From NCBI GenBank assembly GCA_025642075.2, contig JAODUO010000620.1, positions 184,501-248,500 of the forward strand: a stretch of DNA of 64,000 bases, in the 5' to 3' direction. Below the pieces are notes generated by a model. It ran no database searches. It was given only the letters and a program-made list of their open reading frames with translations, and had not been told where the DNA came from. Shown piece after piece: positions 48,778-63,100 of this stretch; position 1 is the stretch's first letter, and the number at the start of each line of letters is the position of its first letter. The stretch is from Ridgeia piscesae (Eukaryota; Annelida; Polychaeta; Sabellida; Siboglinidae). The position numbers and the translations under genes are program-made.

Positions 48778-50194
48778 TATATATGTATATATATATATAT
48801 ATATCAATTACTGTCTGCAGCCAGGTACTCATTCTGAGTAAAGTGATATGGAATGAACTAAACTGCTCAGATTCATACCGTTCTGCTTGCTAGCTCAAGC
48901 TTTCATATAGCAGCAAAAGGATTATAATATACATTTTATTGATTAAGATGGCAACTGATATGGTGTGTGCATGTGTTGGCATGCATTGTCTTTTGCATAA
49001 CAAGTCAGCAAGATGTAATAAGTAGAATTTGAATAAGATAAGTATTTTGCTGTGACTATCAGGAACCCTCGGTGCACTCACATGCAGCACTGGAAGAGTG
49101 GGGCGAGTATTGTGCCTTCGTCATAGAATGGATGCCCAAAGCTGCAACAAACAATACACCATTACAACATGTGTGAGTTAAGCAACCACTAACTATAATG
49201 CTCTTGTCATTACTGCTCATTCCTCTGTCACATGGTTAGAGTATCTCTGAGCTGGATGTATTCATATGTAGCACATATATTTGAGCTAGGTGTATTCATA
49301 CGTATCACATGACTAGATTATCTCTGAGCTGGGTGTATTCACACTATAACTCTGCGCGATTCCACGTCACAAGTTTGTCTAATTCTCCCTTTGGGATCTT
49401 CCAACTTACTGAGGTAAAGACACCATATGCAAGGGGCAATGTAGTGGCATGTAGAGGCAGCTGAAGACTAGGTGAATGAAACTGCTCGTCGAACGTCAAG
49501 GATTTGGAGGGCAGAACTGCCCATTAGTTCAGACCACAATGAAATAAAAAAAAATTATATGTGGTCTGAGGGTTTAATGATGTGGGTTCTAAAGGGTTAA
49601 TTGTTTACAAACATACCTCTTTCCATTGTCCAGCATGATAACTGAGCTGTCTTTTCCCCATGCACTGTATGTTTCGTAGTGATGTCGGTCTGCATTGCCA
49701 GTCAGATAGTCAAATATGGCGACATCGACAAAATCGAGGACACGAGGTCCCTCGGGGAATGCTCTCTTCACAAACCTGCAGTATCCAAGGTCACTCTCCC
49801 ACCTGATAACAACAAAACCAAATGTTATCATCCGGAGCAAAAACAAGAGATTGGGGGTAATTTTATTGATTGACAATTTGAACTGCACTAACACACTCAC
49901 TCAGTATTACATTTGAGGCAGTGATGTTACACTTTGAAGTCTACCATTTTATCACTTTTTGGGTGATTATAACATTAACAAATACCTGCTGTGTTAAAGA
50001 TCTCTCAACAAGTCTAGACGGCTAATAACATGGCATACGGTTTTATGAAGGATAATTTCTTCATAAAAACAACATTCCATGAGGAATGTTCACACCAAAT
50101 AAAAGTGTGTTTGTTTGTGTGTGTTTGTGTGTTTGTGAGTGTATGTTTGTGTGTGTGAGAGTGTGTGTGTGTGTGTCTGTCTTCTGTGGTGTGC

Positions 50195-50243
<49 letters not shown>

Positions 50244-53200
50244 TGTGTTTGTGTAACTGAGTAAGTCTGTCTGTATTTATTTGCCTCTATATAAGTCTGC
50301 ATGTGTGTCCCACCAAACCCACCTGACAGATACTGCCTCCCTGTACCCACCTGACAGCTACGTCCTCCGTGTACCCACCTGGCAGTGACGGCCTCCCTGT
50401 ACCCACCTGGCAGTGACGGCCTCCCTGTACCCACCTGGCAGTGACAGCCTCCCTGTACCCACCTGGCAGTGACAGCCTCCCTGTACCCACCTGGCAGTGA
50501 CAGCCTCCGTGTACCCACCTGGCAGTGACGGCCTCCCTGTAACCACCTGGCAGTGACAGCCTCCGTGTACCCACCTGGCAGTGACAGCCTCCCTGTACCC
50601 ACCTGGCAGTGACGGCCTCCCTGTACCCACCTGGCAGTGACGGCCTCCCTGTACCCACCTGGCAGTGACGGCCTCCCTGTACCCACCTGGCAGTGACGGC
50701 CTCCGTGTACCCACCTGGCAGTGACGGCCTCCCAGTACCCACCTGGCAGTGACGGCCTCCCTGTACCCACCTGGCAGTGACGGCCTCCCTGTACCCACCT
50801 GGCAGTGACGGCCTCCCTGTACCCACCTGGCAGTGACGGCCTCCCTGTACCCACCTGGCAGTGACGGCCTCCCTGTACCCACCTGGCAGTGACGGCCTCC
50901 ATGTACCCACCTGGCAGTGACGGCCTCCCTGTACCCACGTGGCAGTGACGGCCTCCGTGTACCCACCTGGCAGTGACGGCCTCCGTGTACCCACCTGGCA
51001 GTGACGGCCTCCGTGTACCCACCTGGCAGTGACGGCCTCCCTGTACCCACCTGGCAGTGACGGCCTCCATGTACCCACCTGGCAGTGACGGCCTCCCTGT
51101 ACCCACGTGGCAGTGACGGCCTCCGTGTACCCACCTGGCAGTGACGGCCTCCGTGTACCCACCTGGCAGTGACGGCCTCCGTGTACCCACCTGGCAGTGA
51201 CGGCCTCCGTGTACCCACCTGGCAGTGACGGCCTCCCTGTACCCACCTGGCAGTGACGGCCTCCGTGTACCCACCTGGCAGTGACGGCCTCCCTGTACCC
51301 ACCTGGCAGTGACGGCCTCCCTGTACCCACCTGGCAGTGACGGCCTCCATGTACCCACCTGGCAGTGACGGCCTCCCTGTACCCACTGGCAGTGACGGCC
51401 TCCGTGTACCCACCTGGCAGTGACGGCCTCCGTGTACCCACCTGGCAGTGACGGCCTCCGTGTACCCACCTGGCAGTGACGGCCTCCGTGTACCCACCTG
51501 GCAGTGACGGCCTCCCTGTACCCACCTGGCAGTGACGGCCTCCGTGTACCCACCTGGCAGTGACGGCCTCCCTGTACCCACCTGGCAGTGACGGCCTCCC
51601 TGTACCCACCTGGCAGTGACGGCCTCCGTGTACCCACCTGGCAGTGACGGCCTCCGTGTACCCACCTGGCAGTGACGGCCTCCGTGTACCCACCTGGCAG
51701 TGACGGCCTCCCTGTACCCACCTGGCAGTGACGGCCTCCATGTACCCACCTGGCAGTGACGGCCTCCCTGTACCCACCTGGCAGTGACAGCCTCCGTGTA
51801 CCCACCTGGCAGTGACGGCCTCCCTGTACCCACCTGGCAGTGACGGCCTCCGTGTACCCACCTGGCAGTGACGGCCTCCCTGTACCCACCTGGCAGTGAC
51901 GGCCTCCCTGTACCCACCTGGCAGTGACGGCCTCCGTGTACCCACCTGGCAGTGACGGCCTCCCTGTACCCACCTGGCAGTGACGGCCTCCGTGTACCCA
52001 CCTGGCAGTGACGGCCTCCGTGTACCCACCTGGCAGTGACGGCCTCCCTGTACCCACCTGGCAGTGACGGCCTCCCTGTACCCACCTGGCAGTGACGGCC
52101 TCCGTGTACCCACCTGGCAGTGACGGCCTCCGTGTACCCACCTGGCAGTGACGGCCTCCGTGTACCCACCTGGCAGTGACGGCCTCCGTGTACCCACCTG
52201 GCAGTGACGGCCTCCGTGTACCCACCTGGCAGTGACGGCCTCCCTGTATGTCCTACTCCAAGGGTGTTTCCAGATGCGCAGCTGAAGTTTCTCCGGCAGC
52301 CACATGATGATCGTACCCTCCAGCCGCGCCCCCTCCGCACACACACCCGTCGACTCCCCCCGGCAGTACAGACACTTGCCGTAGAAACAATCATTGTCAT
52401 CTACAGAGCAACAGGGTCACGACAGGTCAAACTACACAAGTCACATAATGAAAGACATCATAAGTTATACACACGTGCGTGGATTTATATACACAAGTAC
52501 ACATGCACACATATGCATATACAAATGCATGACACACGTATGCAAGCAGCATGCAGTCATGCACATATACCACAAATGTACTGTTTCACTATCAACATAA
52601 AACATGCTAATCTACACTGTAACAAATTAACGTCTCTTCCCTCCCTCCCACTGGGATTTACTTTTTCAATTCCCTGCAACCATAACAAGTTTTAATTTTT
52701 GATTCAAATCGTGATGTTACCTTTATCTATAGAGACTTTCATGTGACATCATACATCGACGTCCTCAGTACTAATGTGTCAATAGGTAAAAGAATCATCT
52801 CGGTTTGGATACGAAATATTAAAAAGTTTGATCTAAAAATGAACTGACCTGAGATATGTTTAGTAATTCTCTGGAATGTTGGCTTGCTAATATATTTATA
52901 AAACTATATAATTATATTACTGACTTATGCAGGGTTCCGAGGCTCAGATACTTCAACTACTGAACTTTTCCGTCCCATGTCTATGATTGTTCCAGGCTTT
53001 TAAAAACATCATACCAAAACTGATGTACACTTGCACATGATACTCACACAAAACACCTGCTGAAGCCGCAACATACCTTTAGTGAAGAATGTCGCAAGCA
53101 GTTCTTTGGTTGCTACGGGAATGATTTCCTCTTTAAGGTTAATAACTCGCCCCACAGCAAGGGGAGTGTTGCGGAAGCCCAGCAGTCTGACGGGAAGAAA

Positions 53201-54117
53201 CAGGGAAAGCATGTGACACACTTACATAGACATATTTGACAACTGATTTTTATAATTCCAATAAACTGTTGTTTGTCTGAAATGTAAATATGTTGGCCAC
53301 AGACAATCACACTGAGTTCTACTGGGTGTCACGTCTGTTGCACAAATGGTTATCTTATGTCATCAGGTGGGCGGGCGGGCAGGGTGGCGGGCTGGCTGGC
53401 TGGCTCTCTCACTCACTCACTCACTCACTCACTCACTCACTCACTCACTCACTCACTCACTCACTCACTCACTCACTCACTCACTCACTCACTCACTCAC
53501 TCACTCACTCACTCACTCACTCACTCACTCACTCACTCACTCACTCACTCACAATCCTAACTATTGTTAAAATCCAAATTTTCTTCCTTGTTAAAACAGT
53601 GTCACCATGGTAACGATATTCTGACAGAACATTGTCACCAGAGTCATATTATTGGGCACAGTGAGTGACACACAGTGGGAGCAGTGGCAGAAAGGTTACC
53701 TCATGAGAACACAGGTTTGATGTCAGTGGCTGAATACTTCCAGGAGAAATCAAAATGGTATTTGACTGAACAAGTCAGTCAATGAAATAAAGCACCTCAA
53801 TCAGTCCTGAAGACTTGACATTTCACTATGTCAGAAGTGACTTGTTTATCATGTCTTAACAGTGAATTTTTTTTGATCATCTTAACAGAACTTGTGAAAA
53901 AATTACCTAAGCACATTGCCGTAATGTAGACTCCAAGATATTTCCCTAAACCCAGATGTCGTGTCTGTGAGGTGTGTAGTGTGTAGTGTGTAGTGTGAAG
54001 TGTGAAGTATGTAGTGTGTAGTGTACTCACCTGCTCAGATGGAAGGCCAATATCTCACCATTGTGTCTGTCTTGCCCAGCATATGGTGGGCCGGTCACAA
54101 TGTCATCTCGCTCAAAT
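48352..54117 (-). CDS. FAM20B: FAM20B, Golgi glycosaminoglycan xylosylkinase, 3' six exons
   Basis: FAM20B phosphorylates xylose in the proteoglycan linkage region in the Golgi lumen. Minus-strand exons: 54117-54031, 53186-53077, 52400-52226, 49802-49617, 49141-49082, 48574-48352 (stop TAG); 279 residues, phases consistent. Key blocks: [46 protein letters not shown] and [28 protein letters not shown] joined to [24 protein letters not shown] with the catalytic Asp-Arg-His-His motif; MLDNGKSFGHP with the metal-binding Asp; [36 protein letters not shown]. The [14 protein letters not shown] and HPWSRTYRE blocks favour FAM20B over FAM20A/C. The N-terminal exons (signal anchor) are beyond the right edge. 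One donor and one acceptor are each embedded in large minisatellites. Confidence 0.92.
48701..48804. repeat. (TA)n-rich tract, FAM20B last intron
   Basis: Interrupted TA dinucleotides over about 100 bp, with AAAT and GT interruptions. Confidence 0.85.
49230..49345. repeat. Short 3-copy repeat, FAM20B intron
   Basis: GAGCTGGATGTATTCATA, GAGCTAGGTGTATTCATA and GAGCTGGGTGTATTCACA recur with intervening CACATG words; about 40-60 bp spacing. Confidence 0.6.
50105..50245. repeat. (GT)n microsatellite, FAM20B intron
   Basis: GT/TTTGT-rich tract with a pure (GT) run at about 50200-50240, next to the 28-bp array. Confidence 0.9.
50315..52250 (-). repeat. 28-bp minisatellite of about 69 copies spanning a FAM20B donor
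   Basis: On the minus strand the unit is the last 23 nt of the exon ending REAVTAR plus 5 intronic nt; the junction core is GCCGTCACTGCCAG|GTGGG. The first copy (52226-52248) is the real exon end. Nearly all copies keep AG|GTGGGTA. Variation is mainly one site (GTACAC/GTACAG/GTACAT). Rare copies break the donor (AC|GT at 50937 and 51105; a one-base gap near 51386). All minus-strand frames are open, a by-product of the repeat. Confidence 0.95.
53408..53552 (+). repeat. (TCAC)n tetranucleotide microsatellite, FAM20B intron
   Basis: About 36 perfect copies of TCAC in the intron between FAM20B exons at 53077-53186 and 54031-54117. Confidence 0.96.
53972..54024 (-). repeat. 7-bp repeat beginning just inside a FAM20B intron
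   Basis: On the minus strand the donor AGCAG|GTGAGTA is followed at once by ACACTAC/ACACTTC heptamers, about seven copies. It touches the intron side of the donor but does not copy the exon. Confidence 0.75.
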
Positions 54118-57100
54118 CTACAGACATAGTGTCATAGTAACAGAGCCAGGGCATGTCATGACGCTCAAACCTACAGACACAGTGTCATAATAACAGAGTC
54201 AGGGCATGTCATGACGCTCAAATCTACAGACACAGTGTCATAGTAACAGAGCCAGGGCATGTCATCACGCTCAAATCTACAGACACAGTGTCATAGTAAC
54301 AGAGCAGGGCATGTCAGCTCAAACTACAGACACAGTGTCATAGTAACAGAGCAGGGCATGTCTAGCTCAAATCTACAGACACAGTGTCATAGTAACAGAG
54401 CAGGGCATGTCACGCTCAAACTACAGACACAGTGTCATAGTAACAGAGCAGGGCATGTCATCAGCTCAAACTACAGACACGTGTCATAGTAACAGAGCAG
54501 GGCATGTCTCCCTCAAACTACAGACACAGTGTCATAGTAACAGAGCAGGGCATGTCTCACGCTCAAACTACAGACACAGTGTCATAGTAACAGAGCAGGG
54601 CATGTCTAGCTCAAATCTACAGACACGTGTCATAGTAACAGAGCAGGGCATGTCTACGCTCAAACTACAGACACGTGTCATAGTAACAGAGCAGGGCATG
54701 TCATACGCTCAAATCTACAGACACGTGTCATAGTAACAGAGCAGGGCATGTCATCACGCTCAAACTACAGACACGTGTCATAGTAACAGAGCAGGGCATG
54801 TCTCACGATCTACAGACACAGTGTCATAGTAACAGAGCAGGGCATGTCATCAGCTCAAACTACAGACACGTGTCATAGTAACAGAGCAGGGCATGTCTCC
54901 TCAAACTACAGACACGTGTCATAGTAACAGAGCAGGGCATGTCTAGCTCAAATCTACAGACACAGTGTCATAGTAACAGAGCAGGCATGTCATCACCTAA
55001 ATTACAGAAGTGTCATAGTAACAGAGCAGGCATGTCATCACCTAAATACAGAACGTGTCATAGTAACAGAGTCAGGGCATGTCATCACGCTCAAACTACA
55101 GACAAGTGTCATAGTAACAGAGTCAGGGCATGTCATACGCTCAAACTACAGACACGTGTCATAGTAACAGGCAGGGCATGTCTACTCAAACTACAGACAG
55201 TGTCAAGTAAGCAGGGCATGTCTCCTCAAACTCAGACACGGTGTATAGTAACAGGCAGGGCATGTCTACCTCAAACTACAGACACGTGTCATAGTAACAG
55301 AGCAGGGCATGTCATCGCTCAAACTACAGACACGTGTCATAGTAACAGGCAGGACCTCAAACTACAGACACGTGTCATAGTAACAGAGCAGGGCATGTCA
55401 TACGCTCAAACTACAGACACGTGTCATAGTAACAGAGCCAGGGCATGTCATCACTCAAATCTACAGACACGTGTCATAGTAACAGAGCAGGGCATGTCAC
55501 GCTCAAACTACAGACACAGTGTCATAGTAACAGAGTCAGGGCATGTCTCACTCAAACTACAGACACGTGTCATAGTAACAGAGCAGGGCATGTCTCACTC
55601 AAACTACAGACAGTGTCATAGTAACAGAGCAGGGCATGTCATACGCTCAAATCTACAGACACGTGTCATAGTAACAGAGCAGGCATGTCATCACTAAACT
55701 ACAGAACGTGTCATAGTAACAGGCAGGGCATGTCTCACCTCAAACCTACAGACACGTGTCATAGTAACAGAGTCAGGGCATGTCTCACGCTCAAATCTAC
55801 AGACACGTGTCATAGTAACAGTCAGGGCATGTCATCACGCTCAAACTACAGACACAGTGTCATAGTAAAGAGCAGGGCATGTCATCACGCTCAAACTACA
55901 GACACAGTGTCATAGTAACAGAGCAGGGCATGTCATCACTCAAATCTACAGACACAGTGTCATAGTAACAGAGTCAGGGCATGTCATCAGCTCAAACTAC
56001 AGACACGTGTCATAGTAAAGAGCCAGGGCATGTCATCACTCAAACTACAGACACAGTGTCATAGTAACAGAGGGCATGTCATCAACTCAGACACAGTGTC
56101 ATAGTGGAGGCATCATCCCAATTGAATGTAAGTACAGAGCAGGGATGTCTCAGCTCCTAGACAGTGTATAGTCAGATCACATGTCATCACGCTCAAACTA
56201 CAGACACAGTGTCATAGTAACAGAGTCAGGGCATGTCATCACGCTCAAACCTACAGACACAGTGTCATAGTAACAGAGCAGGGCATCACGCTCAAATCTA
56301 CAGACACGTGTCATAGTAACAGAGCAGGGCATGTCATCAGCTCAAACTACAGACACAGTGTCATAGTAACAGAGCAGGGCATGTCATCAGCTCAAACCTA
56401 CAGACACAGTGTCATAGTAACAGAGCAGGGCATGTCATCACTCAAATCTACAGACACAGTGTCATAGTAACAGAGCAGGGCATGTCTCAGCTCAAATCTA
56501 CAGACACAGTGTCATAGTAACAGAGCAGGGCATGTCATCACGCTCAAATCTACAGACACGTGTCATAGTAACAGAGCCAGGGCATGTCATCACTCAAATC
56601 TACAGACACGGTGTCATAGTAACAGAGCCAGGGCATGTCATCACGCTCAAATCTACAGACACAGTGTCATAGTAACAGAGTCAGGGCATGTCATCACGCT
56701 CAAATCTACAGACACGTGTCATAGTAACAGAGCCAGGGCATGTCATCGCGCTCAAATCTACAGACACAGTGTCATAGTAACAGAGCAGGGCATGTCATAC
56801 GCTCAAATCTACAGACACAGTGTCATAGTAACAGAGCAGGGCATGTCATCACCTAAACTACAGACACAGTGTCATAGTAACAGAGTCAGGGCATGTCATC
56901 ACGCTCAAACCTACAGACAGTGTCATAGTAACAGAGTCAGGGCATGTCATCACGCTCAAACTACAGACACAGTGTCATAGTAAAGAGTCAGGGCATGTCA
57001 GTCACGCTCAAACTACAGACCAGTGTCATAGTAACAGAGTCAGGGCATGTCATGAGCTCAAATCTACAGACACGGTGTCATAGTAACAGAGTCAGGGCAT

Positions 57101-60100
57101 GTCATCACGCTCAAACCTACAGACACAGTGTCATAGTAACAGAGCCAGGGCATGTCATCACGCTCAAACCTACAGACACAGTGTCATAGTAACAGAGTCA
57201 GGGCATGTCATCACGCTCAAATCTACAGACACAGTGTCATAGTAACAGAGCCAGGGCATGTCATCACGCTCAAATCTACAGACACAGTGTCATAGTAACA
57301 GAGCCAGGGCATGTCATCACACTCAAATCTACAGACACAGTGTCATAGTAACAGAGCCAGGGCATGTCATCACGCTCAAATCTACAGACACAGTGTCATA
57401 GTAACAGAGCCAGGGCATGTCATCACGCTCAAATCTACAGACACAGTGTCATAGTAACAGAGCCAGGGCATGTCATCGCGCTCAAATCTACAGACACAGT
57501 GTCATAGTAACAGAGTCAGGGCATGTCATCACGCTCAAATCTACAGACACAGTGTCATAGTAACAGAGTCAGGGCATGTCATCACGCTCAAATCTACAGA
57601 CACAGTGTCATAGTAACAGAGTCAGGGCATGTCATCACGCTCAAATCTACAGACACAGTGTCATAGTAACAGAGCCAGGGCATGTCATCACGCTCAAACC
57701 TACAGACACAGTGTCATAGTAACAGAGTCAGGGCATGTCATCACGCTCAAATCTACAGACACAGTGTCATAGTAACAGAGCCAGGGCATGTCATCACGCT
57801 CAAATCTACAGACACAGTGTCATAGTAACAGAGTCAGGGCATGTCATCACGCTCAAATCTACAGACACAGTGTCATAGTAACAGAGTCAGGGCATGTCAT
57901 CAGCTCAAATCTACAGACACAGTGTCATAGTAACAGAGCCAGGGCATGTCATCACGCTCAAATCTACAGACACAGTGTCATAGTAACAGAGTCAGGGCAT
58001 GTCATCACGCTCAAATCTACAGACACAGTGTCATAGTAACAGAGTCAGGGCATGTCATCACGCTCAAATCTACAGACACAGTGTCATAGTAACAGAGTCA
58101 GGGCATGTCATCACGCTCAAATCTACAGACACAGTGTCATAGTAACAGAGTCAGGGCATGTCATCACGCTCAAACCTACAGACACGGTGTCATAGTAACA
58201 GAGTCAGGGCATGTCATCACGCTCAAATCTACAGACACAGTGTCATAGTAACAGAGTCAGGGCATGTCATCAGCTCAAACCTACAGACACAGTGTCATAG
58301 TAACAGAGTCAGGGCATGTCATCACGCTCAAATCTACAGACACAGTGTCATAGTAACAGAGTCAGGGCATGTCATCACGCTCAAACCTACAGACACAGTG
58401 TCATAGTAACAGAGTCAGGGCATGTCATCACGCTCAAACCTACAGACACAGTGTCATAGTAACAGAGTCAGGGCATGTCATCACGCTCAAATCTACAGAC
58501 ACAGTGTCATAGTAACAGAGCCAGGGCATGTCATCACGCTCAAATCTACAGACACAGTGTCATAGTAACAGAGCCAGGGCATGTCATGACGCTCAAATCT
58601 ACAGACACAGTGTCATAGTAACAGAGTCAGGGCATGTCATCACGCTCAAATCTACAGACACAGTGTCATAGTAACAGAGTCAGGGCATGTCATGCCTCAA
58701 ATCTACAGACACAGTGTCATAGTAACAGAGTCAGGGCATGTCATGACGCTCAAATCTACAGACACAGTGTCATAGTAACAGAGCCAGGGCATGTCATCAT
58801 GCTCAAACCTACAGACACAGTGTCATAGTAACAGAGTCAGGGCATGTCATCACGCTCAAATCTACAGACACAGTGTCATAGTAACAGAGCCAGGGCATGT
58901 CATCACGCTCAAACCTACAGACACAGTGTCATAGTAACAGAGCCAGGGCATGTCATCACGCTCAAATCTACAGACACGGTGTCATAGTAACAGAGCCAGG
59001 GCATGTCATCACGCTCAAATCTACAGACACAGGTGTCATAGTAACAGAGCCAGGGCATGTCATCACGCTCAAACCTACAGACACGGTGTCATAGTAACAG
59101 AGCCAGGGCATGTCATCACGCTCAAATCTACAGACACGGTGTCATAGTAACAGAGCCAGGGCATGTCATCGCGCTCAAATCTACAGACACAGGTGTCATA
59201 GTAACAGAGCCAGGGCATGTCATCACGCTCAAATCTACAGACACAGTGTCATAGTAACAGAGTCAGGGCATGTCATGACGCTCAAATCTACAGACACAGT
59301 GTCATAGTAACAGAGCCACGGCATGTCATCACACTAAACTATACAGATACAGTGTCATAGTAACAGAGTCAGGGCATGTCATCACGCTCAAACCTACAGA
59401 CACGGTGTCATAGTAACAGAGTCAGGGCATGTCATCACGCTCAAATCTACAGACACAGTGTCATAGTAACAGAGTCAGGGCATGTCATCACGCTCAAACC
59501 TACAGACATGGTGTCATAGTAACAGAGCCAGGGCATGTCATCACGCTCAAATCTACAGACACGGTGTCATAGTAACAGAGCCAGGGCATGTCATCACGCT
59601 CAAATCTACAGACACGGTGTCATAGTAACAGAGCCAGGGCATGTCATCACGCTCAAATCTACAGACACGGTGTCATAGTAACAGAGTCAGGGCATGTCAT
59701 CACGCTCAAATCTACAGACACAGTGTCATAGTAACAGAGTCAGGGCATGTCATCACGCTCAAACCTACAGACACGGTGTCATAGTAACAGAGCCAGGGCA
59801 TGTCATCACACTCAAACCTACAGACACGGTGTCATAGTAACAGAGCCAGGGCATGTCATCACACTCAAACCTACAGACACGGTGTCATAGTAACAGAGCC
59901 AGGGCATGTCATCACACTCAAACCTACAGACACGGTGTCATAGTAACAGAGCCAGGGCATGTCATCACGCTCAAACCTACAGACACGGTGTCATAGTAAC
60001 AGTGCCAGGGCATGTCGTCACACTCAAACCTACAGACACAGTGTCATAGTAACAGAGTCAGGGCATGTCATCACGCTCAAACCTACAGACACAGTGTCAT

Positions 60101-63100
60101 AGTAACAGAGCCAGGGCATGTCATCACGCTCAAATCTACAGACACAGTGTCATAGTAACAGAGTCAGGGCATGTCATCACGCTCAAATCTACAGACACAG
60201 TGTCATAGTAACAGAGTCAGGGCATGTCATCACGCTCAAACCTACAGACACAGTGTCATAGTAACAGAGCCAGGGCATGTCAATGCACTCAAATCTACAG
60301 ACACAGTGTCATAGTAACAGAGCCAGGGCATGTCATCACGCTCAAATCTACAGACACGGTGTCATAGTAACAGAGTCAGGGCATGTCATCATGCTCAAAC
60401 CTACAGACACAGTGTCATAGTAACAGAGTCAGGGCATGTCATCACGCTCAAACCTACAGACACTGTGTCATAGTAACAGAGTCAGGGCATGTCATCACGC
60501 TCAAATCTACAGACACAGTGTCATAGTAACAGAGTCAGGGCATGTCATCACGCTCAAATCTACAGACACAGTGTCATAGTAACAGAGTCAGGGCATGTCA
60601 TCACGCTCAAATCTACAGACACAGTGTCATAGTAACAGAGTCAGGGCATGTCATCACGCTCAAATCTACAGACACAGTGTCATAGTAACAGAGTCAGGGC
60701 ATGTCATCACGCTCAAACCTACAGACACAGTGTCATAGTAACAGAGCCAGGGCATGTCAAACACCCCAAATCTACAGACACAGTGTCATAGTAACAGAGT
60801 CAGGGCATGTCAATGCACTCAAATCTACAGACACAGTGTCATAGTAACAGAGCCAGGGCATGTCAATGCACTCAAATCTACAGACACAGTGTCATAGTAA
60901 CAGAGTCAGGGCATGTCATCACGCTCAAATCTACAGACACGGTGTCATAGTAACAGAGTCAGGGCATGTCATCACGCTCAAATCTACAGACACAGTGTCA
61001 TAGTAACAGAGCCAGGGCATGTCATCACGCTCAAATCTACAGACACAGTGTCATAGTAACAGAGCCACGGCATGTCATCACGCTCAAATCTACAGACACG
61101 GTGTCATAGTAACAGAGTCAGGGCATGTCATCATGCTCAAATCTACAGACACAGTGTCATAGTAACAGAGTCAGGGCATGTCATCACGCTCAAACCTACA
61201 GACACAGTGTCATAGTAACAGAGCCAGGGCATGTCAATGCACTCAAATCTACAGACACAGTGTCATAGTAACAGAGTCAGGGCATGTCATCATGCTCAAA
61301 TCTACAGACACAGTGTCATAGTAACAGAGTCAGGGCATGTCATCGCGCTCAAACCTACAGACACAGTGTCATAGTAACAGAGCCAGGGCATGTCAATGCA
61401 CTCAAATCTACAGACACAGTGTCATAGTAACAGAGTCAGGGCATGTCATCACGCTCAAATCTACAGACACGGTGTCATAGTAACAGAGTCAGGGCATGTC
61501 ATCGCGCTCAAACCTACAGACACGGTGTCATAATAACAGAGCCAGGACATGTCATTGCGCTCAAATCTACAGACACAGTGTCATAGTAACAGAGCCAGGG
61601 CATGTCATCACGCTCAAACCTACAGACACAGTGTCATAGTAACAGAGTCAGGGCATGTCATCACACTCAAACCTACAGACACGGTGTCATAGTAACAGAG
61701 TCAGGGCATGTCATCACGCTCAAACCTACAGACACAGTGTCATAGTAACAGAGTCAGGGCATGTCATCACGCTCAAACCTACAGACACAGTGTCATAGTA
61801 ACAGAGTCAGGGCATGTCGTCACACTCAAACCTACAGACACAGTGTCATAGTAACAGAGTCAGGGCATGTCGTCACACTCAAACCTACAGACACAGTGTC
61901 ATAGTAACAGAGTCAGGGCATGTCATCATGCTCAAACCTACAGACACGGTGTCATAGTAACAGAGTCAGGGCATGTCGTCACACTCAAACCTACAGACAC
62001 AGTGTCATAGTAACAGAGTCAGGGCATGTCATCATGCTCAAACCTACAGACACGGTGTCATAGTAACAGAGTCAGGGCATGTCGTCACACTCAAACCTAC
62101 AGACACAGTGTCATAGTAACAGAGTCAGGGCATGTCATCACACTCAAACCTACAGACACAGTGTCATAGTAACAGAGTCAGGGCATGTCGTCACGCTCAA
62201 ACCTACAGACACAGTGTCATAGTAACAGAGTCAGGGCATGTCGTCATGCTCAAATCTACAGACACAGTGTCATAGTAACAGAGTCAGGGCATGTCGTCAC
62301 GCTCAAACCTACAGACACAGTGTCATAGTAACAGAGTCAGGGCATGTCATCACGCTCAAATCTACAGACACAGTGTCATAGTAACAGAGTCAGGGCATGT
62401 CGTCACGCTCAAACCTACAGACACAGTGTCATAGTAACAGAGTCAGGGCATGTCATCATGCTCAAATCTACAGACACAGTGTCATAGTAACAGAGTCAGG
62501 GCATGTCATCATGCTCAAACCTACAGACACAGTGTCATAGTAACAGAGTCAGGGCATGTCATCATGCTCAAACCTACAGACACAGTGTCATAGTAACAGA
62601 GTCAGGGCATGTCGTCACGCTCAAACCTACAGACACAGTGTCATAGTAACAGAGTCAGGGCATGTCGTCACGCTCAAACCTACAGACACAGTGTCATAGT
62701 AACAGAGTCAGGGCATGTCGTCATGCTCAAATCTACAGACACAGTGTCATAGTAACAGAGTCAGGGCATGTCTCACGCTCAAACCTACAGACACAGTGTC
62801 ATAGTAACAGAGTCAGGGCATGTCATCACGCTCAAATCTACAGACACAGTGTCATAGTAACAGAGTCAGGGCATGTCGTCACGCTCAAACCTACAGACAC
62901 AGTGTCATAGTAACAGAGTCAGGGCATGTCGTCACGCTCAAATCTACAGACACAGTGTCATAGTAACAGAGTCAGGGCATGTCATCATGCTCAAACCTAC
63001 AGACACAGTGTCATAGTAACAGAGTCAGGGCATGTCATCGCACTCAAACCTACAGACACAGTGTCATAGTAACAGAGTCAGGGCATGTCGTCATGCTCAA

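Noticed and set aside
50090..52400. Three minus-strand open frames of 680-711 codons
   Set aside because: They are one 28-bp repeat read in three phases; the only conserved residues are the FAM20B exon at the 3' genomic end, and FAM20B homology continues in the next exon after the first donor.
53346..53613. Ser-Leu-Thr-His repeat open frames, and similar SL, RPSV and HT repeat frames elsewhere
   Set aside because: Translations of TCAC, GA, GGAC and CA microsatellites.
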